Shown: positions 51,467 through 59,736 of the stretch, in pieces
Layout of the letters: every line of letters begins with the position of its first letter
Position numbering within the stretch: the stretch's first letter is position 1
The notes under the pieces: model-generated
What the model saw: only the letters and a program-made list of their open reading frames with translations
What the model was told of the DNA's origin: nothing
The model's database searches: none
Origin: Chloroflexota bacterium
GTDB taxonomy: Bacteria > Chloroflexota > Anaerolineae > Anaerolineales > E44-bin32
Assembly: GCA_022561215.1 (NCBI GenBank)
Contig: JADFRQ010000005.1
Location: 1-64,000, forward strand
Reading direction: 5' to 3'
Length of the DNA stretch: 64,000 bases
Program-made: the position numbers and the translations under genes

Positions 51467-52543
51467 CTATCGCTTCCAAACACACCAGGGGGAATGGTGG
51501 CTATCGCGCAACCACAGTGAGAGATGCTGCGGCTGGATCGTTTCACGAATTACGTTGAGCAAGCTTTCGGAAATAGCCTCCTGATCGACTCCGTCACGCA
51601 AACTCGCGCCAAAGGCGGCCAAGATTTGCTGCATGTCGTACTTGCTACGGTAGAAACGGCGGTCGAAGAGCAATTGAACGCGCCGTCGCAGCGGTCGAAA
51701 TAAGGCGGCGATGAAAAGCGTAGATGCCGCAATCGCTGCCGAAGATTGTCCGCCCGCCAATCTGCTAAAGGTGCTATGAAGAATTGTGATGCACGTAAGG
51801 TACGTCAGAGCAAAGATCAGCGTGATCAAGCCGTAAACCAGCGTGCGATTGATGATCAGATTGATGTCATAAGGGCGGTAAAGCACAATCGCGATTGCGG
51901 CTGCTGCGAGAAGAATTAACAAAATTAGGCCTAGGCCCAGCTGCCCAATCATCTCCCCCACTGTGCCCATCAACAACAGCGAGATTATCGTGAAATAGAT
52001 AGACCACTTGAGCTGGTGTCGCTGCGTATCGCAGGCTTTTCGATAGCGAGCGATCGGAGCGAAGATCGATATTAGAACGACCGCCAGTCCAACAAAATAG
52101 CCCATGCCTAAAAAATCCTTGATCCAAGGTGGGAGGAGCATACCCGTTGGATTCCACATTGGAAGCTGTACTGCGGGTGAGCGCGCGTACACATAGATCG
52201 GTCCATAATCAAGCATCTGATTCAGCGTACCTAGAACAATTGCTAGCGCGATTATGCCGATTGCCGGACGCCAGCGTGGCGATGGAAGTTGGCCGTTCGG
52301 AAATAGCAAATAGGGCAGTGCGATCAAGGCGGGAAAATAAATTGGTTCGCCCCACGATTGCAACCACCCCATGAAACGCGCGCCTGTAAGTTCCCTCGGG
52401 GCTATGGTTACCAGCCCGTAGACAGAATATTGAATTGCGAAACCCATGACAGTGCTTATCAAAGCCAGTCCGAGCAACAGCCAGCCAATCGAATGCTGGG
52501 GTTTGCTGCGGACGATAAACGCGCCAACCGTGGCATAGCTCAA
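51467..52543 (-). CDS. Multi-helix sensor-like membrane protein, probably missing its N-terminus
   Basis: A 358-codon ORF with several membrane helices (VGAFIVRSKPQHSIGWLLLGLALI, FPALIALPYLLFPNGQLPS, FLGMGYFVGLAVVLISIFA, LILLILLAAAAIAIVLYRPYDINLIINRTLVYGLI) and a C-terminal region LLFDRRFYRSKYDMQQILAAFGASLRDGVDQEAISESLLNVIRETIQPQHLSLWLR, common in membrane-bound histidine-kinase-like proteins. No kinase domain is present. In the same frame upstream of TTG 52543 an N-terminal helix is encoded (RRLGIVWLFCIVGTALTALIYYL) with no start codon; ATG 52720 is in frame but TAA follows at codon 4 (52709-52711). The gene may be truncated by that stop. Confidence 0.75.
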   Translation of the reverse strand: MSYATVGAFIVRSKPQHSIGWLLLGLALISTVMGFAIQYSVYGLVTIAPRELTGARFMGWLQSWGEPIYFPALIALPYLLFPNGQLPSPRWRPAIGIIALAIVLGTLNQMLDYGPIYVYARSPAVQLPMWNPTGMLLPPWIKDFLGMGYFVGLAVVLISIFAPIARYRKACDTQRHQLKWSIYFTIISLLLMGTVGEMIGQLGLGLILLILLAAAAIAIVLYRPYDINLIINRTLVYGLITLIFALTYLTCITILHSTFSRLAGGQSSAAIAASTLFIAALFRPLRRRVQLLFDRRFYRSKYDMQQILAAFGASLRDGVDQEAISESLLNVIRETIQPQHLSLWLRDSHHSPWCVWKR

Positions 52544-52963
52544 GTTAAATACGAGGCCAACTACCGGGCCTACTTCCAGGCCCCGTAGTATTGGCTGATT
52601 TAAATAGTAGATGAGCGCGGTTAAAGCGGTGCCGACTATGCAAAAGAGCCAGACGATGCCCAGGCGACGGTTTGCTCCGACGAAAAGCCGGAGCCAAAAT
52701 CCTTGTGATTACGCTATCATGCTAGATTGTTTTGCTCCCGAATCGAAAACCCTTTGGCCGATCCATTTTACCCTTAGAAGCGTCCAAGAAGCGTTACGAG
52801 ATTGGTTGAAACTGCGAGCACGGGATCGGAATCAGGGCGTGGTCCATCCCAGGCTAACTCGATGATTATGACCGATCTTGATGTCTGGATCGAATGCACC
52901 ATCCCCTTTCTGAAGGCACTTTATTATGCAGCCAACCAAACCCAACCTGCTGATGTTAAACTA

Positions 52964-53725
52964 ATGCCCATGAGTCCGCTAATCACGCTACTAATCCTTG
53001 CCTTCATCGGCAGCGTTGCCGGCCTAATCGGCGGCGTAATTCTGCTCTTTAGAAAGAAATGGGCAAAGAGCTTAGCTGCCGACGCGATCCCTCTGGCAGC
53101 CGGCGTTTTATTAGCAGTTTCTCTATTGGATTTACTTCCACAGGCGGTGGATAAAGTTGGTGATCTCGCTTTCACGATTGTACTCGGTGTATTTGTAACG
53201 TTGTACTTGGTCGAGCGTTTTCTCTTTTTCCTGCACCACCACGACGTGGAGGACGGCCACGAAGCCCACCGAAAGGAAACTGTTCCCCTAATAATTTTTG
53301 GCGATACGATTCATAATTTTCTGGACGGCGTCGCCATTGCCGCAGGATTTTTGGTAAGTCCTTCCCTGGGGGCTATTGTGGCTCTCTCAACTTTCTTGCA
53401 CGAAACGCCGCACGAAATCGCCGATTTCGGAATTTTACTTGCCAACGGTTGGAGTCCAAAAAAAGCGTTTGCGGCAAATTTTCTATCCGCCATAGCAACT
53501 TTTCCAGGCGCGCTATTAACCTACTATTTTGCAGCTTTTATTGAGCCTGCGGTAGGAATCCTTTTAGCAGTTGCCGCAGGACTTTTCCTTTATATCGCCG
53601 CAACTGACTTTTTACCAGAAACTGAGCACGCTCCCAAAGAAAAAATGGGGCGCCAGGCCCTTTTCCTAATCATCGGTGTCTTGGCAATCGCAGCTCTTAA
53701 ATTGGTAGCGCCAGAGCTACCCTGA
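52964..53725 (+). CDS. ZIP-family metal transporter
   Basis: Eight-helix ZIP transporter, which brings zinc or other divalent metals into the cytoplasm. The metal-binding motifs HNFLDGVAIAAGF (helix 4) and FLHETPHEIADFGILL (helix 5) are textbook. A histidine loop HHHDVEDGHEAHRKE between helices is typical. I set the start at ATG 52964 (MPMSPLITLLILAFIGSVAGL) where the first helix begins, giving 253 residues; the track's longer start adds an unconserved segment and the ribosome site is weak for all. It runs opposite to the sensor gene. Confidence 0.9.
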   Translation: MPMSPLITLLILAFIGSVAGLIGGVILLFRKKWAKSLAADAIPLAAGVLLAVSLLDLLPQAVDKVGDLAFTIVLGVFVTLYLVERFLFFLHHHDVEDGHEAHRKETVPLIIFGDTIHNFLDGVAIAAGFLVSPSLGAIVALSTFLHETPHEIADFGILLANGWSPKKAFAANFLSAIATFPGALLTYYFAAFIEPAVGILLAVAAGLFLYIAATDFLPETEHAPKEKMGRQALFLIIGVLAIAALKLVAPELP

Positions 53726-53925
53726 TCCGTGATTATTCGAGCCTTAATCTAAGCCTTAATTAGCAGCTCTATTTTGGAGCCCAAATCTCGCGAAAGTGTC
53801 GAACCAGCTGGCCTTCCACCCTCAATAAGTGGTTGGGCTGTCTTCAAGTGAGAATAGAGCGACCCTTGCTCTCGACCAGTAGTTCACTTTCGTGGGTATT
53901 GTTAACCAGGTTTTAGCTGAGGTAC

Positions 53926-54366
53926 CTAATCCCGCTGCTTAGGCAGGGGCTCGCCCTCTGGAATGAATTCGAGAGCCAACCCATTATTGCACCAGCGCTG
54001 CCCCGTTGGTTGCGGACCATCGCTGAACACATGGCCCTGATGCCCACCGCAGCGTCTGCAATGGTATTCGGTTCTGGGTAATACAAGTTTAAAATCGCGC
54101 TTCTTCTTGATGTTCCCTTGAATGGGTTCGGTGAAGCTCGGCCAGCCCGTGCCGCTTTCAAACTTCGCTTTGGAGGTGAAGAGCGGCAGATGGCACGCGG
54201 CACAGATAAACATCCCCGTTCGCTTCTCGTCATTAAAGTCATTGGAAAATGCGCGCTCGGTGGAATTCTCGAACAGCACCGCGTAGCGGTCAGGCGTGAT
54301 TAGAGAACGCCACTCAGAAGGTGGTTTTGATAATTTGTCATTCGAGCTTGAATCTGATTTGGACAT
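53926..54366 (-). CDS. msrB: Peptide-methionine (R)-S-oxide reductase
   Basis: Repairs oxidised methionine (R isomer). 146 residues contain the zinc pairs CAAC and CRRC, KFESGTGWPSFTEPI, YHCRRCGGHQGHVFSDGPQPTGQRWCNNGLALEFIP. The catalytic cysteine is in RWCNNGLALEF. N-terminal residues NDKLSKPPSEWRSLITPDRYAVL fit MsrB start. ATG start, no signal peptide. MsrA is not in the window. Confidence 0.95.
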   Translation of the reverse strand: MSKSDSSSNDKLSKPPSEWRSLITPDRYAVLFENSTERAFSNDFNDEKRTGMFICAACHLPLFTSKAKFESGTGWPSFTEPIQGNIKKKRDFKLVLPRTEYHCRRCGGHQGHVFSDGPQPTGQRWCNNGLALEFIPEGEPLPKQRD

Positions 54367-54746
54367 GGCATCCTCCTAACCAGAGGATAACACGGACACG
54401 CCAACGATTCGTCCGATGACAATCTCGCCTCTCGGCTCCTCGCGAATTATCTCGATCTGTTCGGCGCAAACGCTGAGGTCGCTTGACTTCGTCTTGCATA
54501 CGCGCGGGCGCTGTACCCTACCTTACGCGGCGTCCTTACTTATGGCGTGGGATTACGCTCCAGTTGCGGCAGTAATGATGGCAACTTAGTTTCAGCAAGT
54601 TGCTTGCACTTCTGCAAAGCAATCGAAGATAGCACGCGGTATGAATATAGGGAGGTAGCGCTGCTGCTGTGTACCAGGGAACAGCCTGGTACACATGATC
54701 GAAGTTCGCACGCTATAGGAGGCGGTTGGGCGCAAGAAACGGATGA
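54367..54746. other. Gene-free stretch
   Basis: About 380 bases between msrB and the epimerase. The only structure is the hairpin at 54668-54695. Promoter of msrB presumably near 54400-54500. Confidence 0.45.
54668..54695 (-). terminator. Perfect inverted repeat after the epimerase gene
   Basis: TGTGTACCAGG, six-base loop, CCTGGTACACA: eleven-base perfect stem about 50 bases beyond the epimerase stop on the minus strand. No T-run follows, so an intrinsic terminator is possible but not certain; an operator is an alternative. Confidence 0.5.
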
Positions 54747-55640
54747 TCAACTCGCGTATGAGCCGGTTCTCAGTTCGTCCAAAAGAGAAGGACCTGAGGG
54801 AATCCAAGATAAAACGCGCTTAGCCTTTTCGATCGACACAACCATCTTGGTCCCAATGATTCGCCCGAGGAAGCCCGCCTTTTCCAGCTCATCGTGCGGA
54901 ATCGAAACGGTCTTGCCTCCAAGGCCAGCGGCATGGCTTATCGCCTCCGCTACAACTTTTGCCTCCAATATCGAACCGTCCGCGGCGTTATAGGCCTCGC
55001 CCGGATCGGACTTCTCCAATGCCAAACGATACAGATCGGCCAAGTCATCGATATAGACCGAGCTTATCAGAGCATCACCCTCTCCGATGTAAACTCCGCC
55101 GCCCATCTGCCGGGACAGATTGAACCAGGCCATGATGGGGTTGCTGGCGCCATAGCCGTAAGCTATCGTCGGGCGTATGACGATCGATCGGACACCGTCC
55201 GCAGTAGCTCCCAATACCTTCTGCTCATTGGGTGCGTGAGTAGGCGCAACGATCGGCATGCTCTCATCTACAGGAGTAGTACCGGTGTCGCCGTAGCCGC
55301 CGGCACCACTCGTGAGAATGAACGTCTTATCGGTACCCTTGAGAGAATCGACCATCGCCGCTACGGCGGCCGTCATCATTTTCAAGAGTTCGTCAAAATT
55401 TACGTCTGGGCCCATTTGAGGAAAGGCTGTGTGAATTACCGCATCCGCCCGCTTGACGCCCTCGACCATGCTCTCCGGGTCGGCCAGCTCTCCGCGGTGA
55501 ACCTCGTATCCCTGTTCCGTGAGTTTTGCCGCCGATTCATTGGAACGTGCCATTCCCAACACGGTGTGTCCTGCACCCGTCAGATTTTTGGCGATCGCCG
55601 CGCCAATATATCCCGTTGCTCCTGTTATGAAAACTTTCAT
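54747..55640 (-). CDS. NAD(P)-dependent epimerase/dehydratase (extended SDR-like)
   Basis: Rossmann-fold SDR of 297 residues. MKVFITGATGYIGAAIAKNLTGAGHTVLGMAR is the NAD(P)-binding start (G-x-T-G-Y-I-G). VKRADAVIHTAFP, LKGTDKTFILTSGAGGYGDTG (serine of the active site) and GVRSIVIRPTIAYGYG follow; the usual Y-x-x-x-K is replaced by N-E-Q-K in THAPNEQKVL, so the catalytic Tyr is missing in the normal place, typical of atypical SDRs that act in binding or sensing. SVYIDDLADLYRLALEK is a common C-terminal motif. Single gene; ATG start with GGAGAG upstream. Confidence 0.88.
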   Translation of the reverse strand: MKVFITGATGYIGAAIAKNLTGAGHTVLGMARSNESAAKLTEQGYEVHRGELADPESMVEGVKRADAVIHTAFPQMGPDVNFDELLKMMTAAVAAMVDSLKGTDKTFILTSGAGGYGDTGTTPVDESMPIVAPTHAPNEQKVLGATADGVRSIVIRPTIAYGYGASNPIMAWFNLSRQMGGGVYIGEGDALISSVYIDDLADLYRLALEKSDPGEAYNAADGSILEAKVVAEAISHAAGLGGKTVSIPHDELEKAGFLGRIIGTKMVVSIEKAKRVLSWIPSGPSLLDELRTGSYAS

Positions 55641-55912
55641 TTTAAGTCTCTCCTTTCAAAAAAATAATCGCCATGGCGGGAGCCGTGACGCCGATCACGA
55701 AGTCACCAACGAGGGCCACTGTGCGGGATGGTATCGCCCAGATTAGGCACCAAGGTAATCGCGAGGATTTGGTAGTTCATCCACGCGGTATTTACGAGCA
55801 CCGCATTGACACCGCGCGGCCCGCGGATCCATTCATTGACAGTTGTCCTTGGATTACCGCCCTAAATGCAGACAATTCCGAATCCTCTCATCGATTTTTG
55901 AATATAAGGTAA

Positions 55913-56605
55913 TCAATTGGGAAATTCCAGAGGTTGAATGTTCGCAGCGATACCCTCATCCGCATCGGTGAACCCAATTCGTCTATGTGTCATATCGCAG
56001 AAAGGTTTGTTGCGGGACCCTCCGCATCGACATAGTTCTGCTTTTGTGCCATGGTAGCTTGTTTGCCGATCAGTGCTGTAGAGTTCAAAGCTACCTCGTA
56101 ACAGTAGTGGACCGTTGGGGAGGGGCGCTACAGTCAACAACCCCTGTTCAGCAACGGCTTTCCGGTTTGCGCTTAACTTTCCCGCATCTTGGAATTCAAT
56201 CCGGAGGTGAGAGTTATCACAATACGGCTTGTTTGCGGATGCACCGCAGCGGCACAGTGCCAGGCGCGTTTCCTTAGATACGGTCTCGCCGCTTACAGTC
56301 CGGATCTCGACATTTCCACGCACGTACAGAGGACCGTCTTCCACAAGTTTGATGGTGTTTTCTCCTGCAATCGGCTCGGCCTCACCCCCATCATTGCGTT
56401 CGAAATGCAGCGCCCCAGTGGGGCAGCGCCCGACAACCATAGCCACATCATCGGCAGGCGCGTTTCCCGGCTGTGCCCACGGCCTCTTATTGCGATCGAA
56501 CACTGCCGGGAGTCCGCGCACGCACTCGGCGGCGTGGATACATCGCTTCGCGTCGAAGGTCACGTCAATGGCTTCGCTCATGTAGCGGTGAATTTTGCTG
56601 GTCAT
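55913..56605 (-). CDS. Ferredoxin-like plus two CDGSH iron-sulfur domains
   Basis: 230 residues, three modules. An N-terminal divergent 4Fe-4S-like (Fer4_19) domain: VTFDAKRCIHAAECVRGLP ... VVGRCPTGALHFER. Two CDGSH-type zinc-finger-like 2Fe-2S motifs: CRCGASANKPYCDNSH and CRCGGSRNKPFCDMTHRRIGF, each with the C-x-C-x-x-(S)-x-x-K-P-x-C-D-x-x-H layout. Probably an electron-transfer or redox-sensing protein. The start ATG 56605 overlaps the GNAT gene's stop as ATGA, so translation is coupled. Last gene in the MFS-GNAT-CDGSH operon. Confidence 0.9.
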   Translation of the reverse strand: MTSKIHRYMSEAIDVTFDAKRCIHAAECVRGLPAVFDRNKRPWAQPGNAPADDVAMVVGRCPTGALHFERNDGGEAEPIAGENTIKLVEDGPLYVRGNVEIRTVSGETVSKETRLALCRCGASANKPYCDNSHLRIEFQDAGKLSANRKAVAEQGLLTVAPLPNGPLLLRGSFELYSTDRQTSYHGTKAELCRCGGSRNKPFCDMTHRRIGFTDADEGIAANIQPLEFPN

Positions 56606-56901
56606 AGATCTTGGTAATCTCTAGATACCAACGTTCGATACTCCGGATGCTTTTCGATGTAACCGCGCACAAACGGGCACAGTGGAACAACTTCCAGGCG
56701 CTCAGTTTTGGCGTATGCGAGCGCAGCATGCGCAATGGCGCTGCCGATGCCGTTCCCCTCCATGGTTTGCGGGACGCCCGTGTGAATAAATGTCACGTGC
56801 TTGCCTTCTTTCACATAGTTGAGCACGGCAACCTGATCGCCGATGCGCACTTCAAACTGTTGAAGGGCGATGTTGTTAGTGACGGTCCACTCGATGTTCA
56901 C
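56602..56901 (-). CDS. GNAT-family N-acetyltransferase, YjdJ-like
   Basis: Short one-domain acetyltransferase, 99 residues. NIALQQFEVRIGDQVAVLNYVKEGKHVTFIHTGVPQTMEGNGIGSAIAHAALAYAKTERLEVVPLCPFVRGYIEKHPEY contains the acetyl-CoA loop (Q/E-G-x-G-I/A-G) and the final VPxCPFVxxYIxxHPEY of the YjdJ-type family. GTG 56901 is chosen as the start because it overlaps the MFS stop (GTGA) and has AGGAAG ahead; the track start at 57156 lies inside the MFS gene. Both ends overlap neighbours by four bases, so all three are translationally coupled. Confidence 0.88.
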   Translation of the reverse strand: MNIEWTVTNNIALQQFEVRIGDQVAVLNYVKEGKHVTFIHTGVPQTMEGNGIGSAIAHAALAYAKTERLEVVPLCPFVRGYIEKHPEYRTLVSRDYQDL

Positions 56902-58118
56902 GATGTTTCTTCCTGCAGATCTCCCTCTTTGACCTGAGCTGTCGGCCCGGCCGGTCGGAGGATCATCCACGCAAGGAACACCACGCCAAGCAGCAATGAA
57001 ATCCCGCCGGCCACGGCAAAAGCAGCGGAGAAGCCTGCCTCTGAAGCAATGGGTTGGATCGCGATAGGTGAGAGGAACTGCCCAAGGAATACCGCCGTTA
57101 TTAAGCCGCCCACAGCTCGACCGCGCGCGGCTGCGGGAATGACGGTGAGCAGCCACAGGTTAAAGTTCGGTAACGAGAGGCCGACACCGATACCCGACAC
57201 CACCAATCCCAGAATGATACCGGCAAACTCGGACGATAGTCCAATGATCAATGAGCCCAGGCCGATCGCTAGAAAGACCACTACGTTGATGCCCTGGAAC
57301 GATAGGCGCTGCTTGAGGCGCTGATATTGCAGCGAAAAGACACCGCCGACAAGCACCGATACCGCCAGAGCCAGTCCTATCTGGCTGTTGCTGATTTCGC
57401 CCAGGTCGGTAAGCAGGAAAGGCAATAACACAGGCCCTATAAAGAACAACATCGTGAGGGCAAAAGCCAACACATAAATAGGCGCAACGCTCCGATAGGG
57501 CACTGCGGCTGTGTCATCCTGAGATTGCTGCTCGCCTGCTGTTTTCTGAGCCTGAGGTTCGTCAATGGCAAAGAGGACGCCGAGCAATATGCCAAACGCG
57601 TAAAGATAAAGCAGGAACGGAAGCCTCCAATCAATATCTGCTAGTATTCCACCGACAAGCAGAAATACCGCGCCGCCAAATGCCATGAAGGCGGCCTGAT
57701 ATCCCAAGAACTTACTGAGTTTGCGGCCGGAGAAATAGTCTGCGATAAGCGTAGTAAAGCCGCTCGTCGTGCCGGCGACTGCAAGACCCAAAAGCGCCCG
57801 GCTGGCCAAAATGCCGTACAGCGAGCCAATCACGTAGCCTGACGCTCCAGCTAAGCCGTACAGGATCACGGCCACGACCAGCACGGGTTTTCGTCCCCAT
57901 CGATCGAGCAGAAAACCCGAGAAGGGCGCGCCAATGGCCGAGAACAGGGCGGGAACCGTCAACAGCATCCTGACCAGAAAGTCGGCGTTCGGAATGTCCT
58001 GGAAGGCTCGGCTCATCGCCGGCAGTGCCGGGGCGATGGTCGCGCCGGCCAGCACCGTCATGGCACTGCCCAGCAAGAGTGTTGCATTCCGATATTGGAT
58101 CTTATTCCCGTTTGGCAT
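56898..58118 (-). CDS. MFS drug-type transporter
   Basis: Twelve-helix major facilitator, 406 residues. Motif A reads GAPFSGFLLDRWGRKPVLVVAVILYGLAG; motif C-like LGLAVAGTTSGFTTLIADYF and MPNGNKIQYRNATLLLGSAMTVLAGATIAPALPAM at the N-terminus are typical of DHA1/YbjJ-like efflux pumps. The start ATG 58118 has GGGAG upstream. It is the first gene of the operon with GNAT and CDGSH, directly after the putative MarR operator. Role is probably efflux of a small toxic compound. Confidence 0.9.
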   Translation of the reverse strand: MPNGNKIQYRNATLLLGSAMTVLAGATIAPALPAMSRAFQDIPNADFLVRMLLTVPALFSAIGAPFSGFLLDRWGRKPVLVVAVILYGLAGASGYVIGSLYGILASRALLGLAVAGTTSGFTTLIADYFSGRKLSKFLGYQAAFMAFGGAVFLLVGGILADIDWRLPFLLYLYAFGILLGVLFAIDEPQAQKTAGEQQSQDDTAAVPYRSVAPIYVLAFALTMLFFIGPVLLPFLLTDLGEISNSQIGLALAVSVLVGGVFSLQYQRLKQRLSFQGINVVVFLAIGLGSLIIGLSSEFAGIILGLVVSGIGVGLSLPNFNLWLLTVIPAAARGRAVGGLITAVFLGQFLSPIAIQPIASEAGFSAAFAVAGGISLLLGVVFLAWMILRPAGPTAQVKEGDLQEETS

Positions 58119-58137
58119 ATCGAATCTCCCAACAAAC

Positions 58138-58166
58138 TATATAGCTATATAACTAAGCCGGCTAAG
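58138..58166. promoter_or_regulatory. Palindromic operator region upstream of the MFS gene
   Basis: Two motifs in a row: TATATAGCTATATA (58138-58151, perfect palindrome) and CTAAGCCGGCTAAG (58153-58166, near-palindrome with AGCCGGCT centre), 20-48 bases before the MFS start and after the MarR gene. The second motif recurs upstream of MarR (58648-58664). Confidence 0.7.
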
Positions 58167-58188
58167 TAAATGATTCAAAAAAAAAGAT

Positions 58189-58626
58189 TTAATCTCCAGA
58201 TTTAAGATTTTGATACACCTGTAGAAGAAGGCGGCGGAGCAAGATCCGCTCGTCCGCGGTCAGGTTGGCCATGCTGATAGTCTCGAGCTCTTCCCACACA
58301 TCGAGAACTGGCTCGCGCAATTCACGGCCTTTCAGCGTGAGGAATATTCGTGATACACGTCCATCTTCGCTATCTTGGCGGCGCTTGACCAATTCCTCCG
58401 CCTCCAATCGACCAACCATCCGGCTGGCCGTAGCTGGTTGCACATGAACTAGCTCTGCCATCTCCGACAGGCTAAGCCCGTCTCTCTGCCACAGCTGTAG
58501 CAAAAACATCTCCTGGCCAACATACAGGTCGATGGCCGCAAGCAGTTCGCCAGCTTTGTTGCGATGTGTCTTGCACACATGCGCCAACAAGTATCCCGTG
58601 CTTTCAGTAATTGCTTCTTGTTTCAT
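58189..58626 (-). CDS. MarR-family transcription regulator
   Basis: Winged-helix repressor, 145 residues. TGYLLAHVCKTHRNKAGELLAAIDLYVGQEMFLLQLWQRDGLSLSEMAELVHVQPATASRMVGRLEAEELVKRRQDSEDGRVSRIFLTLKGRELREPV holds the MarR helix-turn-helix, the E-x-L-V-x-R-R-x-D-x-x-D-x-R wing and the dimer helices. ATG start. It is encoded upstream of the MFS gene on the same strand, 70 bases before it. By family habit it should repress the MFS operon and itself; the repeated operator-like motif on both sides supports that. Confidence 0.92.
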   Translation of the reverse strand: MKQEAITESTGYLLAHVCKTHRNKAGELLAAIDLYVGQEMFLLQLWQRDGLSLSEMAELVHVQPATASRMVGRLEAEELVKRRQDSEDGRVSRIFLTLKGRELREPVLDVWEELETISMANLTADERILLRRLLLQVYQNLKSGD

Positions 58627-58647
58627 CGTAGATGACCTAATTTTTGT

Positions 58648-58664
58648 TTAGCTGGCTAAGTAAG
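58648..58664. promoter_or_regulatory. MarR operator-like site upstream of the marR-type gene
   Basis: TTAGCTGGCTAAGTAAG; compared with TAAGCCGGCTAAGTAA in front of the MFS gene, 14 of 16 positions match. Located about 22 bases upstream of the MarR start codon, a sensible place for autoregulation. Confidence 0.65.
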
Positions 58665-59074
58665 TATACCGCAGTTTACACGGCACAAGAAAGATCATCC
58701 AGGATGGCCTTTGCCTAGGGTTGGGATAGGTTATTGGAGGCTATTGCCCGCGCGATCTGGCTCGCATCTGCTTGGGATATTGGTCTAATTCCCGGATAAC
58801 AGCTTATTTCGATAAGCATATTTTAATATTCCCAGCCTGACCCAACATGCCGGTCATATAGCAGGGTCCTTTGCGCTTTGAAAAGAATCGTTGGAGGGCG
58901 GCCGACTTATAGCTGCAGGCAAACATAATGATACGCCGACGATGAGGTGCAGTTACGCCAGGTTCTGCATCCGCAGTGCTCTTGGAGTTCAGAAAGCCCG
59001 ATTGACCAAGTTTTCTGTGACGCGCGCTTTGTGGGGACGTTGTGCATCATAGTGCGACAACTACCCCCGTGTAC
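58665..59074. other. Gene-free stretch upstream of marR
   Basis: About 410 bases. Contains the promoter for the marR gene; no other gene, repeat or hairpin was recognised. A plus-strand 80-codon frame at 58947 has no protein-like pattern. Confidence 0.4.
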
Positions 59075-59653
59075 TCATGGCACATTTTGGCTCGACCCCA
59101 AATCAGAAACGGTCAGGTTTTGCCCTGTGACAAAATTGTACGAGTCAACTACCAATTGCAGCACTGTTTCCAGCTCTTCAAGGGTCTGAGGTGTATAGAT
59201 CATCACAAGCCCTGGAATTCCTAGCTGCACAGCGATAGGCTGCGATTCGACCCATCCGGCTTCATTCGCTTCGAGTGCTCGATCGAGTGGAAGGGAGGCA
59301 TGCAGGCTTCCATCAGGGTGGATATGAGCAAACTCGCGCCCAGAGACGATTTGATCGGGTCGAGTAATCTGCACTTCCTCGCCTATCCAAATGCCACGCG
59401 CTCCCGGAAGCGAAAAGGCAGAGGGTCGGTTTTCTACGCCCGGCAGCGAGAAGGCACGCCGAAAAAGTTCTGCGTTGACCTCTGGCACTGCATCCACATC
59501 GATTTGCTGGTGGGGCACTGATCCCGTCGTGGCTGGGCGCGGGCTTTGTCGTTTGGGGAGTTGAGGGTATTTCACGTAGAGCTCCTTATCGGGAATACAT
59601 GCACTGATGCCAATTCCGGAAATGATGGCAGCTATGAAAATCCCGGAGTGCAT
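59075..59653 (-). CDS. DUF5519 (luciferase-domain) lipoprotein
   Basis: 192 residues. The signal MHSGIFIAAIISGIGISACIPDKE has lipobox GISAC. The mature part follows DUF5519: LPGVENRPSAFSLPGARGIWIGEEVQIT, GREFAHIHPDGSLHASLPLDRALEANEAGWVESQPIAVQLGIPGLVMIYTPQTLEEL. The AHIHPDGSLH core is the diagnostic motif. Function is not established. The ORF track's start at 59737 overlaps the LtrA gene's stop; the lipoprotein signal supports the later ATG 59653. Confidence 0.85.
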   Translation of the reverse strand: MHSGIFIAAIISGIGISACIPDKELYVKYPQLPKRQSPRPATTGSVPHQQIDVDAVPEVNAELFRRAFSLPGVENRPSAFSLPGARGIWIGEEVQITRPDQIVSGREFAHIHPDGSLHASLPLDRALEANEAGWVESQPIAVQLGIPGLVMIYTPQTLEELETVLQLVVDSYNFVTGQNLTVSDLGSSQNVP

Positions 59654-59736
59654 CCTTTTCACAGATAGGCGTCTGGACAATTGGGCGGTACCCTTACTTT
59701 CAATTTTCGTCGGGCTCCATCTTCGGCGATCCGACA

